In this document: positions 1-8,185 of the stretch, in pieces | Layout of the letters: every line of letters starts with the position of its first letter | Numbering within the stretch: the first letter of the stretch is position 1 | Assembly: GCF_001424565.1 (NCBI RefSeq) | Contig: NZ_LMOL01000005.1 | Location: 19,422 to 83,421 of the forward strand | DNA length: 64,000 nt | Reading direction: 5' to 3' | Source: Arthrobacter sp. Leaf141 | Lineage (GTDB): Bacteria; Actinomycetota; Actinomycetes; Actinomycetales; Micrococcaceae | The notes under the pieces: model-generated | The model's input: the letters and a program-made list of their open reading frames with translations, nothing else | Database searches by the model: none | Told to the model about the DNA's origin: nothing | Program-made: the position numbers and the translations under genes

Positions 1-67
1 CGTCCAGGTTGTCCCCGGGCCGGACGGCAACGGACTGGTTGCCTACCTGAAAAGGGAGAAGCAGTAA
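1..67 (+). CDS. DUF4177-like protein, C-terminal end (partial)
   Basis: These are the last 21 codons and TAA stop of a gene that begins before the window. The frame starts at base 2 and the tail ends in GNGLVAYLKREKQ. From memory this resembles the end of the short DUF4177 proteins found just before ridA in Arthrobacter; no function is known to me. The stop is one base before the ridA ATG, so the two genes are probably co-transcribed. Only the tail is visible, so the family call is tentative. Confidence 0.55.
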   Translation, partial: VQVVPGPDGNGLVAYLKREKQ

Positions 68-68
68 T

Positions 69-602
69 ATGTCAACCCCCGCAGAAGCCCCTGCCGGCGC
101 GGAAACAGCGCCAACATCGGCAGTGGAGCAACGGCTCGCCGAACTGGGACTGACCCTCCCTGCCGTGGCCGCACCCGTGGCCGCTTATGTTCCCGCAGTG
201 ATCTCCGGCAACCACGTTTACACCTCCGGCCAGCTGCCGTTTATTAACGGCAAACTCGAAGCTACCGGCAAGGTTTCGCTGGGCACCGAGGGGCATGCCG
301 ACGAGCCCACCGTCTCACCCGAGGACGCCCACCGCTATGCCGCTGTCTGCGCAGTGAACGCCCTCGCCGCGGTCAAAAGCGTCATCGGCGATTTGGACCG
401 GATCACCCGCATCGTCAAGGTCGTAGGCTTTGTCTCCTCCGACCCCACGTTCACGGGCCAGCCGGGCGTCATCAACGGCGCCTCCGAACTGCTGGGCCGG
501 GTCCTTGGCGACGCGGGCCAGCACGCACGTTCCGCCGTCGGCGTTTCCGTTCTTCCCCTGGACTCCCCGGTGGAAGTCGAACTGATCGCAGAATTCAGCT
601 AG
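69..602 (+). CDS. RidA/YjgF family protein
   Basis: A 177-residue cytosolic protein of the RidA (YjgF/YER057c/UK114) family. Classical members hydrolyse reactive enamines and imines released by PLP enzymes. Seen: the family core SGQLPFINGKLEATGKV near residues 53-69, and a late HARSAVGV...PVEVELIAEF stretch that carries the arginine expected to bind the substrate carboxylate. It is longer than E. coli RidA (about 128 aa) because of an N-terminal extension of roughly 35 residues, as in the actinobacterial Rv3678c-type subgroup. The ATG follows the upstream stop by one base, with an AGGGAGAAG stretch as ribosome site. Neighbours (NUDIX, crp, marP) match the mycobacterial cluster. Substrate unknown. 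Confidence 0.88.
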   Translation: MSTPAEAPAGAETAPTSAVEQRLAELGLTLPAVAAPVAAYVPAVISGNHVYTSGQLPFINGKLEATGKVSLGTEGHADEPTVSPEDAHRYAAVCAVNALAAVKSVIGDLDRITRIVKVVGFVSSDPTFTGQPGVINGASELLGRVLGDAGQHARSAVGVSVLPLDSPVEVELIAEFS

Positions 603-616
603 GTCCGGTCCTTCCC

Positions 617-1528
617 TTGCCACAACTAGCACGACGCCTCTTCGCCCTTCCCCAGGAATTGGAGGGAGCGGCTCAAAGCTGGCTTGAACACGGCGAACGG
701 ACCCCCCGGGCAGCCCGACTGGCATCCTCGGTGGTGCTGCTCCGGGATTCGCCGACGGGGCTGGAAACGTGGCTGGCTTACCGGCCCGGTTCCTCCCCGC
801 TGGGCGTCCTCGCGTTCCCCGGCGGTTCGCTGGACGCGTCCGACGACGACCCCATCGGTTGGTTGGGCCCCTCACCGCAGCAATGGGCTGACCACATGGG
901 TACGGCCGACGTCGGATTGGCCCGCCGGCACGTGGTGGGCGCCATCCGCGAACTGTTCGAGGAGACCGGTTTGCTGCTGGCGGGCCCGGACATGTCCGGA
1001 ACCGTCGAGGCCACTTCCACCCCGGAGTGGATGCGCGCCCGGCTTGCCGTGGCCGAACAGGAGCGCAGCCTCGCCCAGATCCTGGACAAGCGCGGGCTCC
1101 TGCTGCGGACCGACCTGCTCAAGTCGCTGGTCAACTGGCGCACCCCCGACTTTGCGCACCGCCGTTTCGATACCCGCTATTTTGCGGCCACCGTGCCCAT
1201 GGGCCAACAGCCCAGCCTCCTGGACGGCCGCGGCGTATGGGGCCGTTGGGTCAACGCCGGCACCGTCATCGGCGGGCGCGGCACCACCGCCCTTGGTGAT
1301 GAAGTGGGGCAGGAAAACACCGTGGGGCTGCCGCTGGGCCAGTTACTGGTCCCCGGTTCAGAGATCATGCTCGAAAAGATGGCGGCCGCCAATGGCTGCA
1401 TCGCCTACCTCAGCTACAAACGCAAGGCCCACGTGTACCAGCCTGCCCTCGTGGAGGAGGACGGACACCTGATGCTTGAGGTCGAAGCCGCCAAAACCAC
1501 CCCCGGCGAACCGCAGCGGGAGCGCTGA
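617..1528 (+). CDS. NUDIX hydrolase
   Basis: A 303-residue NUDIX-fold hydrolase, expected to cleave a nucleoside diphosphate linked to another group, using Mg2+. The NUDIX helix is visible as RELFEETGLLL near residues 112-122, but about 40 residues separate it from the upstream FPGG, unlike the compact canonical box. This split arrangement is known in NUDT19-like and some actinobacterial proteins. The TTG at 617 gives the longest frame but has no clear ribosome site, so the true start could be internal. It follows ridA by 14 nt and converges on crp, with a strong hairpin between them. It corresponds in position to Rv3672c or to the MBL-fold gene of the mycobacterial cluster. Substrate not predictable. 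Confidence 0.8.
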   Translation: MPQLARRLFALPQELEGAAQSWLEHGERTPRAARLASSVVLLRDSPTGLETWLAYRPGSSPLGVLAFPGGSLDASDDDPIGWLGPSPQQWADHMGTADVGLARRHVVGAIRELFEETGLLLAGPDMSGTVEATSTPEWMRARLAVAEQERSLAQILDKRGLLLRTDLLKSLVNWRTPDFAHRRFDTRYFAATVPMGQQPSLLDGRGVWGRWVNAGTVIGGRGTTALGDEVGQENTVGLPLGQLLVPGSEIMLEKMAAANGCIAYLSYKRKAHVYQPALVEEDGHLMLEVEAAKTTPGEPQRER

Positions 1529-1555
1529 TCCAGCCTTCGCAGTGACCGGCCGGGC

Positions 1556-1632
1556 AGACTGGACCCACGGATCCTCTGCGTGCTGCTCCTGCGTCGCTTT
1601 GACGCACGCTGCCGGATCCCCGGGTCCAGTCT
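1556..1632. repeat. Long imperfect inverted repeat after the NUDIX gene
   Basis: Arms at 1556-1574 (begins AGACTGGACCC) and 1614-1632 (ends GGGTCCAGTCT) pair over 19 nt with two mismatches. The 39-nt loop holds a smaller hairpin, GCGTC-GCTTT-GACGC. There is no coding signal. It lies between the NUDIX stop and the crp terminator, and could be an RNA structure in the NUDIX 3' end or a repeat element. Confidence 0.6.
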
Positions 1633-1659
1633 CATGGCGGACGCCCGCGTTAAACGCGA

Positions 1660-1685
1660 AAGGCCGCCCTGGTCAGGACGGCCTT
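1660..1685. terminator. Bidirectional terminator between NUDIX and crp
   Basis: An 11-bp stem (AAGGCCGCCCT / AGGACGGCCTT, one mismatch) with a GGTC loop, located 17 nt past the crp stop and in the convergent gap with the NUDIX gene. A-rich and T-rich flanks allow it to work in both directions. Confidence 0.8.
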
Positions 1686-1701
1686 CCGAAAGGTGCGTTG
1701 T

Positions 1702-2379
1702 CTAGCGTGAACGCTGGCGCAAGCGCTGCATGTCCAGGATGACGACGGCGCGGGCCTCAAGGCGCAGCCAGCCGCGCTGGACGAACTCGGCCAGTGCCTT
1801 GTTGACCGTTTCGCGGGACGCGCCCACCAGCTGTGCCAGTTCTTCCTGGGTGAGCTCGTGAGCCACCAGGACGCCGTCCGTGGCGGGACGGCCAAAGCGG
1901 TCGGCCAGGTCCAGGAGTGCCTTGGCCACGCGGCCGGGAACGTCGGAGAACACGAGGTCCGAGAGGGAATCATTGGTGCGGCGCAGGCGGCGGGCCAGAG
2001 CCTGCAGCAGCTGGGCCGAGACCTCCGGGCGGGTGCGCAGGAGCGTATTGAGGCTCTCGTTCCTGAGGCCGGCGAGGCGGGTCTCCGACACCGCGGTGGC
2101 GGTGGCCGTGCGGGGGCTGGGGTCGAACAGTGCCATCTCGCCGAAGAGCTCGCCCGGGCCGAGGATGGCCAGGAGTGATTCGCGGCCATCCGGGGACGTC
2201 CGGCCCAGCTTCACCTTGCCGGAGACGATGAAGTAGAGCTGGTCGCCCTGGTCGCCTTCGCGGAACACCGATGCTCCGCGGGAAAGGTCCACCTCGGTCA
2301 GCTCATCCGTCAGCAGACGGAATGCGTCGTCGTCGAGCGTGGCGAAAAGGGGTGCTCGGCGCAGTACCTCGATGTCCAT
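1702..2379 (-). CDS. crp: Crp/Fnr family cAMP-responsive regulator
   Basis: A 225-residue global regulator of the Crp (GlxR/Rv3676) type. Seen: an N-terminal cyclic nucleotide-binding domain with the phosphate-binding cassette GELFGEMALF...RTATATA around residues 76-96, a dimerisation helix, and a C-terminal winged helix-turn-helix with the recognition helix in ASRETVNKALAEF. The ATG at 2379 is preferred over an upstream in-frame ATG at 2439 because CAGGAG lies just before it and the protein then begins MDIEVLRRAPLF as family members do. Actinobacterial Crp binds TGTGA-N6-TCACA; matching sites occur before acs and before both sugar operons in this window. It is transcribed divergently from marP. 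Confidence 0.95.
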   Translation of the reverse strand: MDIEVLRRAPLFATLDDDAFRLLTDELTEVDLSRGASVFREGDQGDQLYFIVSGKVKLGRTSPDGRESLLAILGPGELFGEMALFDPSPRTATATAVSETRLAGLRNESLNTLLRTRPEVSAQLLQALARRLRRTNDSLSDLVFSDVPGRVAKALLDLADRFGRPATDGVLVAHELTQEELAQLVGASRETVNKALAEFVQRGWLRLEARAVVILDMQRLRQRSR

Positions 2380-2444
2380 GAAATCTCCTGAATAAAAGTG
2401 TCGGCTGTGGCGCTTGTGCCATTGTTTCAGAATTTTCAAGGTTC

Positions 2445-2460
2445 TGTGACGAACTTGGCA
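2445..2460. promoter_or_regulatory. Possible Crp site in the crp-marP intergenic region
   Basis: TGTGACGAACTTGGCA keeps the left half-site TGTGA exactly and three of five bases of the right half. It lies 66 nt before the crp start, where autoregulation would be expected. The match is moderate. Confidence 0.35.
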
Positions 2461-2588
2461 CCGGAAACGCCCGCATGACGCCTGCTGATGACGGAATCCA
2501 CAACATATCCGACCCCGGAGGAAGGCGGGAACCGGCGGTGCAGGACGGGCCCGAGGGGCCGCGTTGGCTCCACAGTGGATTGTCAGAT

Positions 2589-2608
2589 ACCCCCACTAGA
2601 ATGGGGGT
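2589..2608 (+). promoter_or_regulatory. Palindromic marP promoter with an internal -10 box
   Basis: A 7-bp inverted repeat (ACCCCCA / TGGGGGT) encloses CTAGAA; the -10-like hexamer TAGAAT occupies 2597-2602, 29 nt before the GTG start of marP. No good -35 box is visible at the normal spacing. The position suggests either a repressor site or an RNA hairpin at the transcript start. Confidence 0.45.
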
Positions 2609-2631
2609 TCAACTTCTGATAAGGAGCCTTC

Positions 2632-3816
2632 GTGGCTGGCTTGACTGTCCTGGACCTGGTGCTGATCCTGGCGCTGCTGTCGTACCTCGTATACGGGCTG
2701 CGCAACGGCTTCCTGGTGACGGTCGGCGGGATCGCGGGTTTCGCGGCCGGGGCCGTGGCAGCCTTTTTCGCCGTCCCCCTGGTCAGCGGGTTCGTCCCGG
2801 ACCCCGGCTGGCGGCTCACTGCCATCGTCGCGGCCGGCGTTGTCCTGGTGGTCCTGGGCCACAGCCTCGGCACCATGGTGGGGCGCCTGATCCGCGGCGC
2901 CGTGCGGATTCCGCCCCTTCGCGCGGTGGACCGGATAGTGGGCGGCGCGGCCAACCTTGCGGTGTCCGCGCTGGTGATGTCCATGCTGGCCTTCAGCGTG
3001 GGCTCGTTGGGCGTGCCGGTGGTGTCGGAGCAGTTGGCCGATTCGAAGGTGATCCGCTTCATCGACGGGCTCACGCCCACGCAGGTGAAAGCCACCATGG
3101 CGCAGCTGCGCTCCACGGTGGTCGGCAACGGCATTCCGGTCCTGCTCCAGGGCCTCGGCCAGGGGCCCGCGGTGGCCGTCCCCAACGCCAGCACCGACAC
3201 GCCCGCGCTGAACAAAGCCGCGGAATCCGTGCTGCGGATCGCCGGGACCGCCTACCAGTGCGGACAGAACCAGACAGGCACGGGCTTCGTGGTGGCCACC
3301 GACCGCGTCGTGACCAACGCCCATGTTGTGGCGGGCGTGTCGCAGCCCGTGGTGGAGCTGCCCGGCGGTGACGCCATGCCCGGCCGCGTGGTCTACTTCG
3401 ACACCCGGCATGACCTCGCGGTGCTGGCCGTGGACGGCCTGCCCGCCCCGGCACTGCCCTTCAGCGGCGACCTGCCCGGCGGGAGCCCTGCAGCGTTCGC
3501 CGGGTATCCGCACGGCGGCCCGTTCCAGTCCAAGCCCGCCACCGTCCAGGACATCGCCACCATCCTGGTGCCGGACATCTACGGCAACGACCCCGCACCG
3601 GAGGACATCTACCGGCTCGCCGGGGACATCCAGCCCGGCAATTCCGGCGGGCCACTGCTGACCACCAACGGTGAAGTGGCTGGCGTGGTGTTCGCCAAGG
3701 CCACCTCCGACACCGAGATGGGATTTGCCATCACCATGGACGACCTCAACCCGGTGGCGGCCCAGGCGTCCGGGCTCTCGGCACCTGTTTCGTCCGGGCA
3801 GTGCATCCAGAAATAG
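2632..3816 (+). CDS. marP: MarP-type membrane serine protease (CvpA + trypsin-like)
   Basis: A 394-residue periplasmic serine protease. In mycobacteria MarP protects against acid and oxidative stress. Four hydrophobic segments (about residues 4-22, 28-48, 62-85 and 103-128) form the CvpA-type membrane domain. The protease domain follows from about residue 200 with the triad His231 (NAHVV), Asp261 (HDLAV) and Ser338 (GNSGGP). Cys210 and Cys391 flank the protease domain exactly where the activity-controlling disulfide of M. tuberculosis MarP lies. The GTG start has AAGGAG upstream. It is divergent from crp and converges on aroQ with only 21 nt between. In mycobacteria marP sits beside a NUDIX gene and nth; here nth is about 21 kb away. 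Confidence 0.93.
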   Translation: MAGLTVLDLVLILALLSYLVYGLRNGFLVTVGGIAGFAAGAVAAFFAVPLVSGFVPDPGWRLTAIVAAGVVLVVLGHSLGTMVGRLIRGAVRIPPLRAVDRIVGGAANLAVSALVMSMLAFSVGSLGVPVVSEQLADSKVIRFIDGLTPTQVKATMAQLRSTVVGNGIPVLLQGLGQGPAVAVPNASTDTPALNKAAESVLRIAGTAYQCGQNQTGTGFVVATDRVVTNAHVVAGVSQPVVELPGGDAMPGRVVYFDTRHDLAVLAVDGLPAPALPFSGDLPGGSPAAFAGYPHGGPFQSKPATVQDIATILVPDIYGNDPAPEDIYRLAGDIQPGNSGGPLLTTNGEVAGVVFAKATSDTEMGFAITMDDLNPVAAQASGLSAPVSSGQCIQK

Positions 3817-3837
3817 CACCCGCCACTGGCCTGGCGC

Positions 3838-4302
3838 CTACAGCACCTCGGCCAAGTACTCGATAGCCAGCCGGTAGCCGGTGACTCCGGCGCCGACGAT
3901 GACGGCGGCGCACACTCCTGACAGGTAGGAATGGTGCCGGAACTCCTCGCGCTGGTGCACGTTGGTGATGTGGACTTCGACGGTGGGCAGCTGCACCGCG
4001 GCGAGGGCATCGCGCAGGGCCACGGAGGTATGGGTAAAGGCGCCGGCGTTGATGACGATGCCCGCCGCGTTGCCCCGGGCAGCGTGGATGGCATCGAGCA
4101 GGACGCCTTCGTGGTTGGACTGGACGCATTCCACGGAAAAACCGTGGGCCCGCGCGGCGTTGGCGGCCAGTTCCTCAATATCCGCCAAGGTGGACGTGCC
4201 GTATTTTTCCGGTTCCCGGGTGCCCAGGAGGTTCAGGTTGGGACCGTTGATAACAAGGATGGCGCCGCGGGCGGCATCGGCGGCGGTATTGGCGGAAGTC
4301 AT
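3838..4302 (-). CDS. aroQ: Type II 3-dehydroquinate dehydratase
   Basis: A 154-residue enzyme of the shikimate pathway that converts 3-dehydroquinate to 3-dehydroshikimate in the cytosol. Seen: the type II signature [17 protein letters not shown] at residues 19-35, with the essential tyrosine at its end; [16 protein letters not shown] with the substrate-binding asparagine; and [21 protein letters not shown], which holds the catalytic histidine and the conserved arginine. Length is normal for the dodecameric enzyme (about 145-155 aa). It is not next to other aro genes here. No ribosome site is present; TAGATT ends 6 nt before the ATG, suggesting a leaderless mRNA. Confidence 0.96.
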   Translation of the reverse strand: MTSANTAADAARGAILVINGPNLNLLGTREPEKYGTSTLADIEELAANAARAHGFSVECVQSNHEGVLLDAIHAARGNAAGIVINAGAFTHTSVALRDALAAVQLPTVEVHITNVHQREEFRHHSYLSGVCAAVIVGAGVTGYRLAIEYLAEVL

Positions 4303-4308
4303 GGTGCC

Positions 4309-4314
4309 AATCTA
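4309..4314 (-). promoter_or_regulatory. Leaderless -10 box of aroQ
   Basis: On the minus strand TAGATT is followed by 6 nt and then the ATG, the spacing expected when transcription starts at the start codon. Confidence 0.6.
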
Positions 4315-4387
4315 GCCGTTTGCCCCCGCCCCGGGCATTTCTTACGCCGGCCCTCCTTCCACGCCGCCCCCTGCCCACGCCCACGCC

Positions 4388-4444
4388 CGAGATGGCACTT
4401 CGCGGCAGTGTTCGGGGGAAACATCGCCGCGAAGTGCCATCTCG
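4388..4444. repeat. Perfect 19-bp inverted repeat after the alpha-galactosidase gene
   Basis: Two perfect 19-nt arms (4388-4406, begins CGAGATGGCACTTCGCGGC, and its complement at 4426-4444) with a 19-nt loop. It starts 30 nt past the galactosidase stop. There is no T-run, so it may be an intergenic palindromic repeat that also ends transcription. Confidence 0.75.
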
Positions 4445-4473
4445 CGCAGGGTGGGAGGGCAGGGGCCGTGGGT

Positions 4474-6666
4474 TTAGAGGGCCGTGACCTGCAACAGCAC
4501 GCCGTGCTCTGGGTGCAGCGGCGGCATGGGCAGCCCCACCTCGGCCAGGAACGTCCCGGTGGCCACCGCCCCGCCGGCCAGCCATTCCGGCGGCTGGACG
4601 TAGGCAAAGGTGTGGTTGTGGCCGGCGTCCGCCGCTGTGGGGTAGATGGCTTCCACGCGGTAGCTTCGCCCGCCCTCCAGCCCCGGGATGCCGATCCGGC
4701 CCGGCTGTTCGGCCGCGGCGGTGCGGGTGCTGACCAAGGCGAACAGCGCCGCCGTCGTGCCCTCAGCTGCCGGCCCGTCGGCCACCACGCCGTGGAGCAG
4801 CAGCGCGTCCCCGGGAAGGTCGGCGTGGACGCGGGTGCCGCTGTGGAGCAGGCCCCGGTGTTCCTTGTAGAGGCCCACAAAGCGGCGGAGCTCATCGCGG
4901 TCCTTGCCCTGGACAGTGCGGACGTCCCATTCCATCCCGAAGTGGCCGAAGAGGGCCGTGATGGCGCGGAAGGAGAGGTCGTGGGTGCGGGCGGTGGTGT
5001 GGGACGTGGTGGGGCCGATGTGGCTGCCCACGAGTTCGGGCGGGACCACGGCCCCGGTCCAGCGCTGGATTGTCTGCCGTTCCAGGGCGTCGTTGCAGTC
5101 CGAGGCCCAGATCCTGTCGGTGCGCTCCAGGATGCCAAGGTCAACCCGGCCGCCGCCTGAGGAGCAGCTTTCAATCTCGACGCCGGGATGGGCCGCCCGG
5201 AGCGCGTCGAACAGGCGGTAAGCGGCGAGGGTCTGCCCGTGGACGGAGGGCCGGCCGGCATGGCCGTGTTCGGTCTGGTCCCGGTTCTGGTCCCACTTGA
5301 GGTAGCTGATGTTGTTGCCCGCGAGCAGGGCATCGATCCGGTCGTGGACATACTGCCAGGCCTCAGGGTTCACCAGGTCTATGACGTGCTGGTTGCGCCA
5401 TTCGAGCGGGAGCCGGCCGCCGTCGCCGGGTGCTGCCGCCGACGGGCCCACGATCCAGTCCGGATGCGCGCGGGCCACGTCCGAATCGAGGTTGATCATT
5501 TCGGGCTCCACCCACAGCCCGAACTCCATGCCGCGGGTGTTAACCGCGTCGATCAGCGGGGTCAGCCCGTCCGGCCAGACCGTTTCGTCAACAAACCAGT
5601 CGCCCAGTCCCGCGTGGTCGCTGCGGCGGCCGCGGAACCAGCCGTCGTCGAGCACAAAACGCTCCACGCCGAGGTCGGCGGCTGAATCCGCCAAATCCAC
5701 CAGGGTGTCCAGGTTGTGGTCGAAGTACACGGCTTCCCACGTGTTCAGCACCACAGGACGCGGCTTCCCGGCGGGCAGGCCCGTCGCAGCGGCAGGCAGG
5801 ACGTGGTGGGCCCTGGCGCGGAACCAGCTGTAAAAAGCGGCGGTGACGCCGTCGAGGCCCGAGCCGGAGTAAGCGGCAAAAAGCGCTGGTGCGCTGTAGC
5901 TCTCCCCGGGTGCCAGGACGACTTCGGCAGAGCCCAGGAGTTCGGCCGCGCCGATGACGGTGCGGCCGTCCCCGACGGTATCGGCGAAGTGTTCGTGGTT
6001 TCCGCTCCACGCAAAATGGGTGGCCCAGACCTGGCCGTGGCGGTTGCCGAAGCCCGTGGTGCCGGCGGCGAAGAGGAGTGAGGAGTCATGTCCGGTCCTG
6101 CCATGGCGGCCGGCCCGGACCCAGGTGCCCTGCTGGATGTCCCGGCGCTGGGGGTGGCGTTCGCGGCACCACCGGCCGGTGAGGTCCAGCAGTTCGGTGG
6201 CTGCCGGTGCAACCGGCAGGACGGTGGCCAGCTCGTCCACCTGGAACGGCGTGCTGCCGTGGTTGGTGAGGGTATGGCGCAACTCGAGGAGGCCGCCGTC
6301 GTGCAGGGTCAAGGTGGACGCGACGCTGATGCCCGTGCCGTCGTCGGCCTGGACGATTGTTGCCGTGCTGCCTTCCTGCACGGCTGAGGTGACCCGGAGC
6401 CGGGAGGAGAAGTCCAGTCCGCCGGACCCGTCGACGACCCGGTGTCCGCGCACCGCCGGACGGCCCCGCCAGGACGAGGATGCCTGTGGGAGGAGTGCGG
6501 CGGGCACGCGGGCATCGACGGCGGAGTTCGTTATCGGGGCGGTCAACAGTCCCAGGTCCGGAAGTGTGCTGCCCAGGTCGGCCCCCCAATGGATGACCTC
6601 TGCCTCCCCGCTGTCGAAGCTGATCAGCAGGCTGGTGCCGGCGGAACGGAGGTGCAGGGGATCCAT
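4474..6666 (-). CDS. GH36 alpha-galactosidase
   Basis: A 730-residue glycoside hydrolase family 36 enzyme that releases terminal alpha-1,6-galactose from melibiose, raffinose and similar oligosaccharides. An N-terminal beta-sandwich (to about residue 300) precedes the (beta/alpha)8 barrel. Motifs: FVLDDGWF near 337-344, GLWVEPEM near 383-390, nucleophile Asp459 in YLKWDQNRD, and ESCSSGGGRVDLG followed by acid/base Asp523 in SDCNDALER. Length is typical of bacterial GH36. There is no signal peptide, so hydrolysis should happen after uptake. It is the last gene of an operon with two permeases and a binding protein, and an intercistronic hairpin precedes it. Confidence 0.93.
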   Translation of the reverse strand: MDPLHLRSAGTSLLISFDSGEAEVIHWGADLGSTLPDLGLLTAPITNSAVDARVPAALLPQASSSWRGRPAVRGHRVVDGSGGLDFSSRLRVTSAVQEGSTATIVQADDGTGISVASTLTLHDGGLLELRHTLTNHGSTPFQVDELATVLPVAPAATELLDLTGRWCRERHPQRRDIQQGTWVRAGRHGRTGHDSSLLFAAGTTGFGNRHGQVWATHFAWSGNHEHFADTVGDGRTVIGAAELLGSAEVVLAPGESYSAPALFAAYSGSGLDGVTAAFYSWFRARAHHVLPAAATGLPAGKPRPVVLNTWEAVYFDHNLDTLVDLADSAADLGVERFVLDDGWFRGRRSDHAGLGDWFVDETVWPDGLTPLIDAVNTRGMEFGLWVEPEMINLDSDVARAHPDWIVGPSAAAPGDGGRLPLEWRNQHVIDLVNPEAWQYVHDRIDALLAGNNISYLKWDQNRDQTEHGHAGRPSVHGQTLAAYRLFDALRAAHPGVEIESCSSGGGRVDLGILERTDRIWASDCNDALERQTIQRWTGAVVPPELVGSHIGPTTSHTTARTHDLSFRAITALFGHFGMEWDVRTVQGKDRDELRRFVGLYKEHRGLLHSGTRVHADLPGDALLLHGVVADGPAAEGTTAALFALVSTRTAAAEQPGRIGIPGLEGGRSYRVEAIYPTAADAGHNHTFAYVQPPEWLAGGAVATGTFLAEVGLPMPPLHPEHGVLLQVTAL

Positions 6667-6741
6667 GAACGTCTCTTTCGGGTCAAAGTCTGTTGGCCGC
6701 CGCGGAAGGTGCGGGGCTGGTCTGGTTACTACGGTAATGCC

Positions 6742-6776
6742 GCTCCGGGTGCCGCCGTGGCGGCGGCGCCCGGAGC
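6742..6776 (-). terminator. Intercistronic hairpin between binding protein and alpha-galactosidase
   Basis: A 15-bp GC-rich stem (6742-6756 with 6762-6776, one G-U type mismatch) and a 5-nt loop, starting 8 nt past the binding-protein stop. There is no T-run. It could partly stop transcription or protect the 3' end, raising binding protein over hydrolase. Confidence 0.6.
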
Positions 6777-6784
6777 CTGGGGTG

Positions 6785-8125
6785 TTACTTGAACAGGGCG
6801 TTGACCTGTTCGTTTGCTGCGGTGAGGGAGCTGGCTGGCGCCTTGCCGGAAACTACCGCGTCCATCGCCGGCTTCATAATGCCATCCACCTTGGCAGCGT
6901 TGTCGGCGATGGGAAAGAGGAAGGTGGTCCCGTCGTCAACCTGCTGGCTGAAGGCGGTCACATCCACGCCTTTGGCCTTGAAAGCCTCCACGGCTTTGTC
7001 CGCAGAGGTGGTGATGGCAGGGAACACCACAGCCTTGGACGCGACGACGTCCTGGCAGGCGGTGGAGCCCAGGTATTCGACCCATTTGATGGCCGCTTCA
7101 GGCTTTTTGGTGCCGGCGTAAATGGAATCCGCCAGGCCGTTGTACATGCTGGCGCGCTTGCCGCTGACCCCCTTGGGGGTGGGCGCAATGCCCACCTGGA
7201 CGTCCTTGTAGCCGGTGTACTGGCCGATCATCCAGGAACCATTCGCATTGATGACCGACTTGCCGGCGGCGAACGTGTCGGCCATGCTGGCGCCCACTGT
7301 GGTTTCGAGCTTGGGCATGTAGCCCTTCTCCACGAGCCCTGCGAACCAGTCGATGCTTTCCTGGAATTTGGGGTCGTCGTAGTTGAACTTCTTACCCCAC
7401 GGGTTTTTGTCCGTGTGGGTCCAGCCGGTGGTGCCCGTAAGGTAGCTCCATTCCGTCTGGCCCTGCCCGGAACCGGAGCCGGTCAGGCCCAGGCCGTAGA
7501 CCTCGACGTTGTTTTTGTCGAAGCCGGCCTCGTCACCGCGGACCCCGTTTTTGTCCACGGTCAGGTGGGCGATGGTTTTCTCGTAGGAGCCGCCGTCGTC
7601 CGGGTTCCAGGTCAGGTCCGCCATCTGCGCGGCGCTCACGCCGGCGTCCGTGGCGAGCTTGGTGTTGTAAAACAGCGCGATGGTGTCCCAGTCCTTGGGC
7701 AGCCCGTAGCGTTTGCCGTCCTCGCCCACCCAGAGGTCCGCGAGGCCTGCGTTGTAGGCACCGGTGTCCACGTTGTCCTTGGCGACGGCGTCGTCCAGGG
7801 CCAGGAGCTGCTTGTTTTTGATGAATTCGGGGTACTTGCCCAGGTGGTCGGTGAAGACGTCCGGCGCCGTACCGGCCACAAAACCGTTGGTGAGGGTGCC
7901 CCAGTAGTCGTCCCAGCCGCGCTGGGTGACCTTGACGGTGATGTCGGGGTTGGCCTTGGTGAAGTCCTCGGCGCACTGCTTGTAGGCGGGAAGCTGGTTG
8001 GCATCCCAGAGCCAGTAGTTGATTTCGCCCTTGCCGGCCTCGGCTGATGAGCCGCCGCCACAGGCGGAGAGGGCAAGGACTGCAGCGGCTGCGGCAGCCA
8101 GGCTGCCAATGGTCTTCTTCTTCAT
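6785..8125 (-). CDS. Sugar ABC transporter substrate-binding lipoprotein
   Basis: A 446-residue solute-binding protein (family 1), exported by Sec and lipid-anchored. A lysine-rich start (MKKKT), a hydrophobic stretch and the lipobox LSAC with the modified cysteine at residue 22 are visible. The mature part has typical features: INYWLWDANQ, a central TWNPDDGGSYEKT region and GSWMIGQYTG. The ATG at 8125 is chosen over an upstream frame because it starts the signal peptide and follows an AAAGGG. It belongs to the galactoside operon: permease, permease, binding protein, alpha-galactosidase. The ligand is inferred to be an alpha-galactoside such as melibiose or raffinose from the neighbouring GH36 enzyme. 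Confidence 0.9.
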   Translation of the reverse strand: MKKKTIGSLAAAAAAVLALSACGGGSSAEAGKGEINYWLWDANQLPAYKQCAEDFTKANPDITVKVTQRGWDDYWGTLTNGFVAGTAPDVFTDHLGKYPEFIKNKQLLALDDAVAKDNVDTGAYNAGLADLWVGEDGKRYGLPKDWDTIALFYNTKLATDAGVSAAQMADLTWNPDDGGSYEKTIAHLTVDKNGVRGDEAGFDKNNVEVYGLGLTGSGSGQGQTEWSYLTGTTGWTHTDKNPWGKKFNYDDPKFQESIDWFAGLVEKGYMPKLETTVGASMADTFAAGKSVINANGSWMIGQYTGYKDVQVGIAPTPKGVSGKRASMYNGLADSIYAGTKKPEAAIKWVEYLGSTACQDVVASKAVVFPAITTSADKAVEAFKAKGVDVTAFSQQVDDGTTFLFPIADNAAKVDGIMKPAMDAVVSGKAPASSLTAANEQVNALFK

Positions 8126-8185
8126 GGTGGGCCCTTTCAAAGGCGTGTTGTCCGGGCAGGCCGCCATGGCATGCCGGAGAAGGGG

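Noticed and set aside
2380..2439. Upstream ATG extending crp by 20 residues
   Set aside because: The extension is not seen in the family, and the inner ATG has a good ribosome site.
2475..3371. A plus-strand frame starting in the crp-marP gap
   Set aside because: Arg/Gly/Pro-rich shadow in a different frame of marP, which has its full catalytic triad.
5954..8047. A 697-codon plus-strand frame
   Set aside because: It is antisense to the alpha-galactosidase and binding-protein genes, both of which have full catalytic or signal motifs; low-complexity translation.
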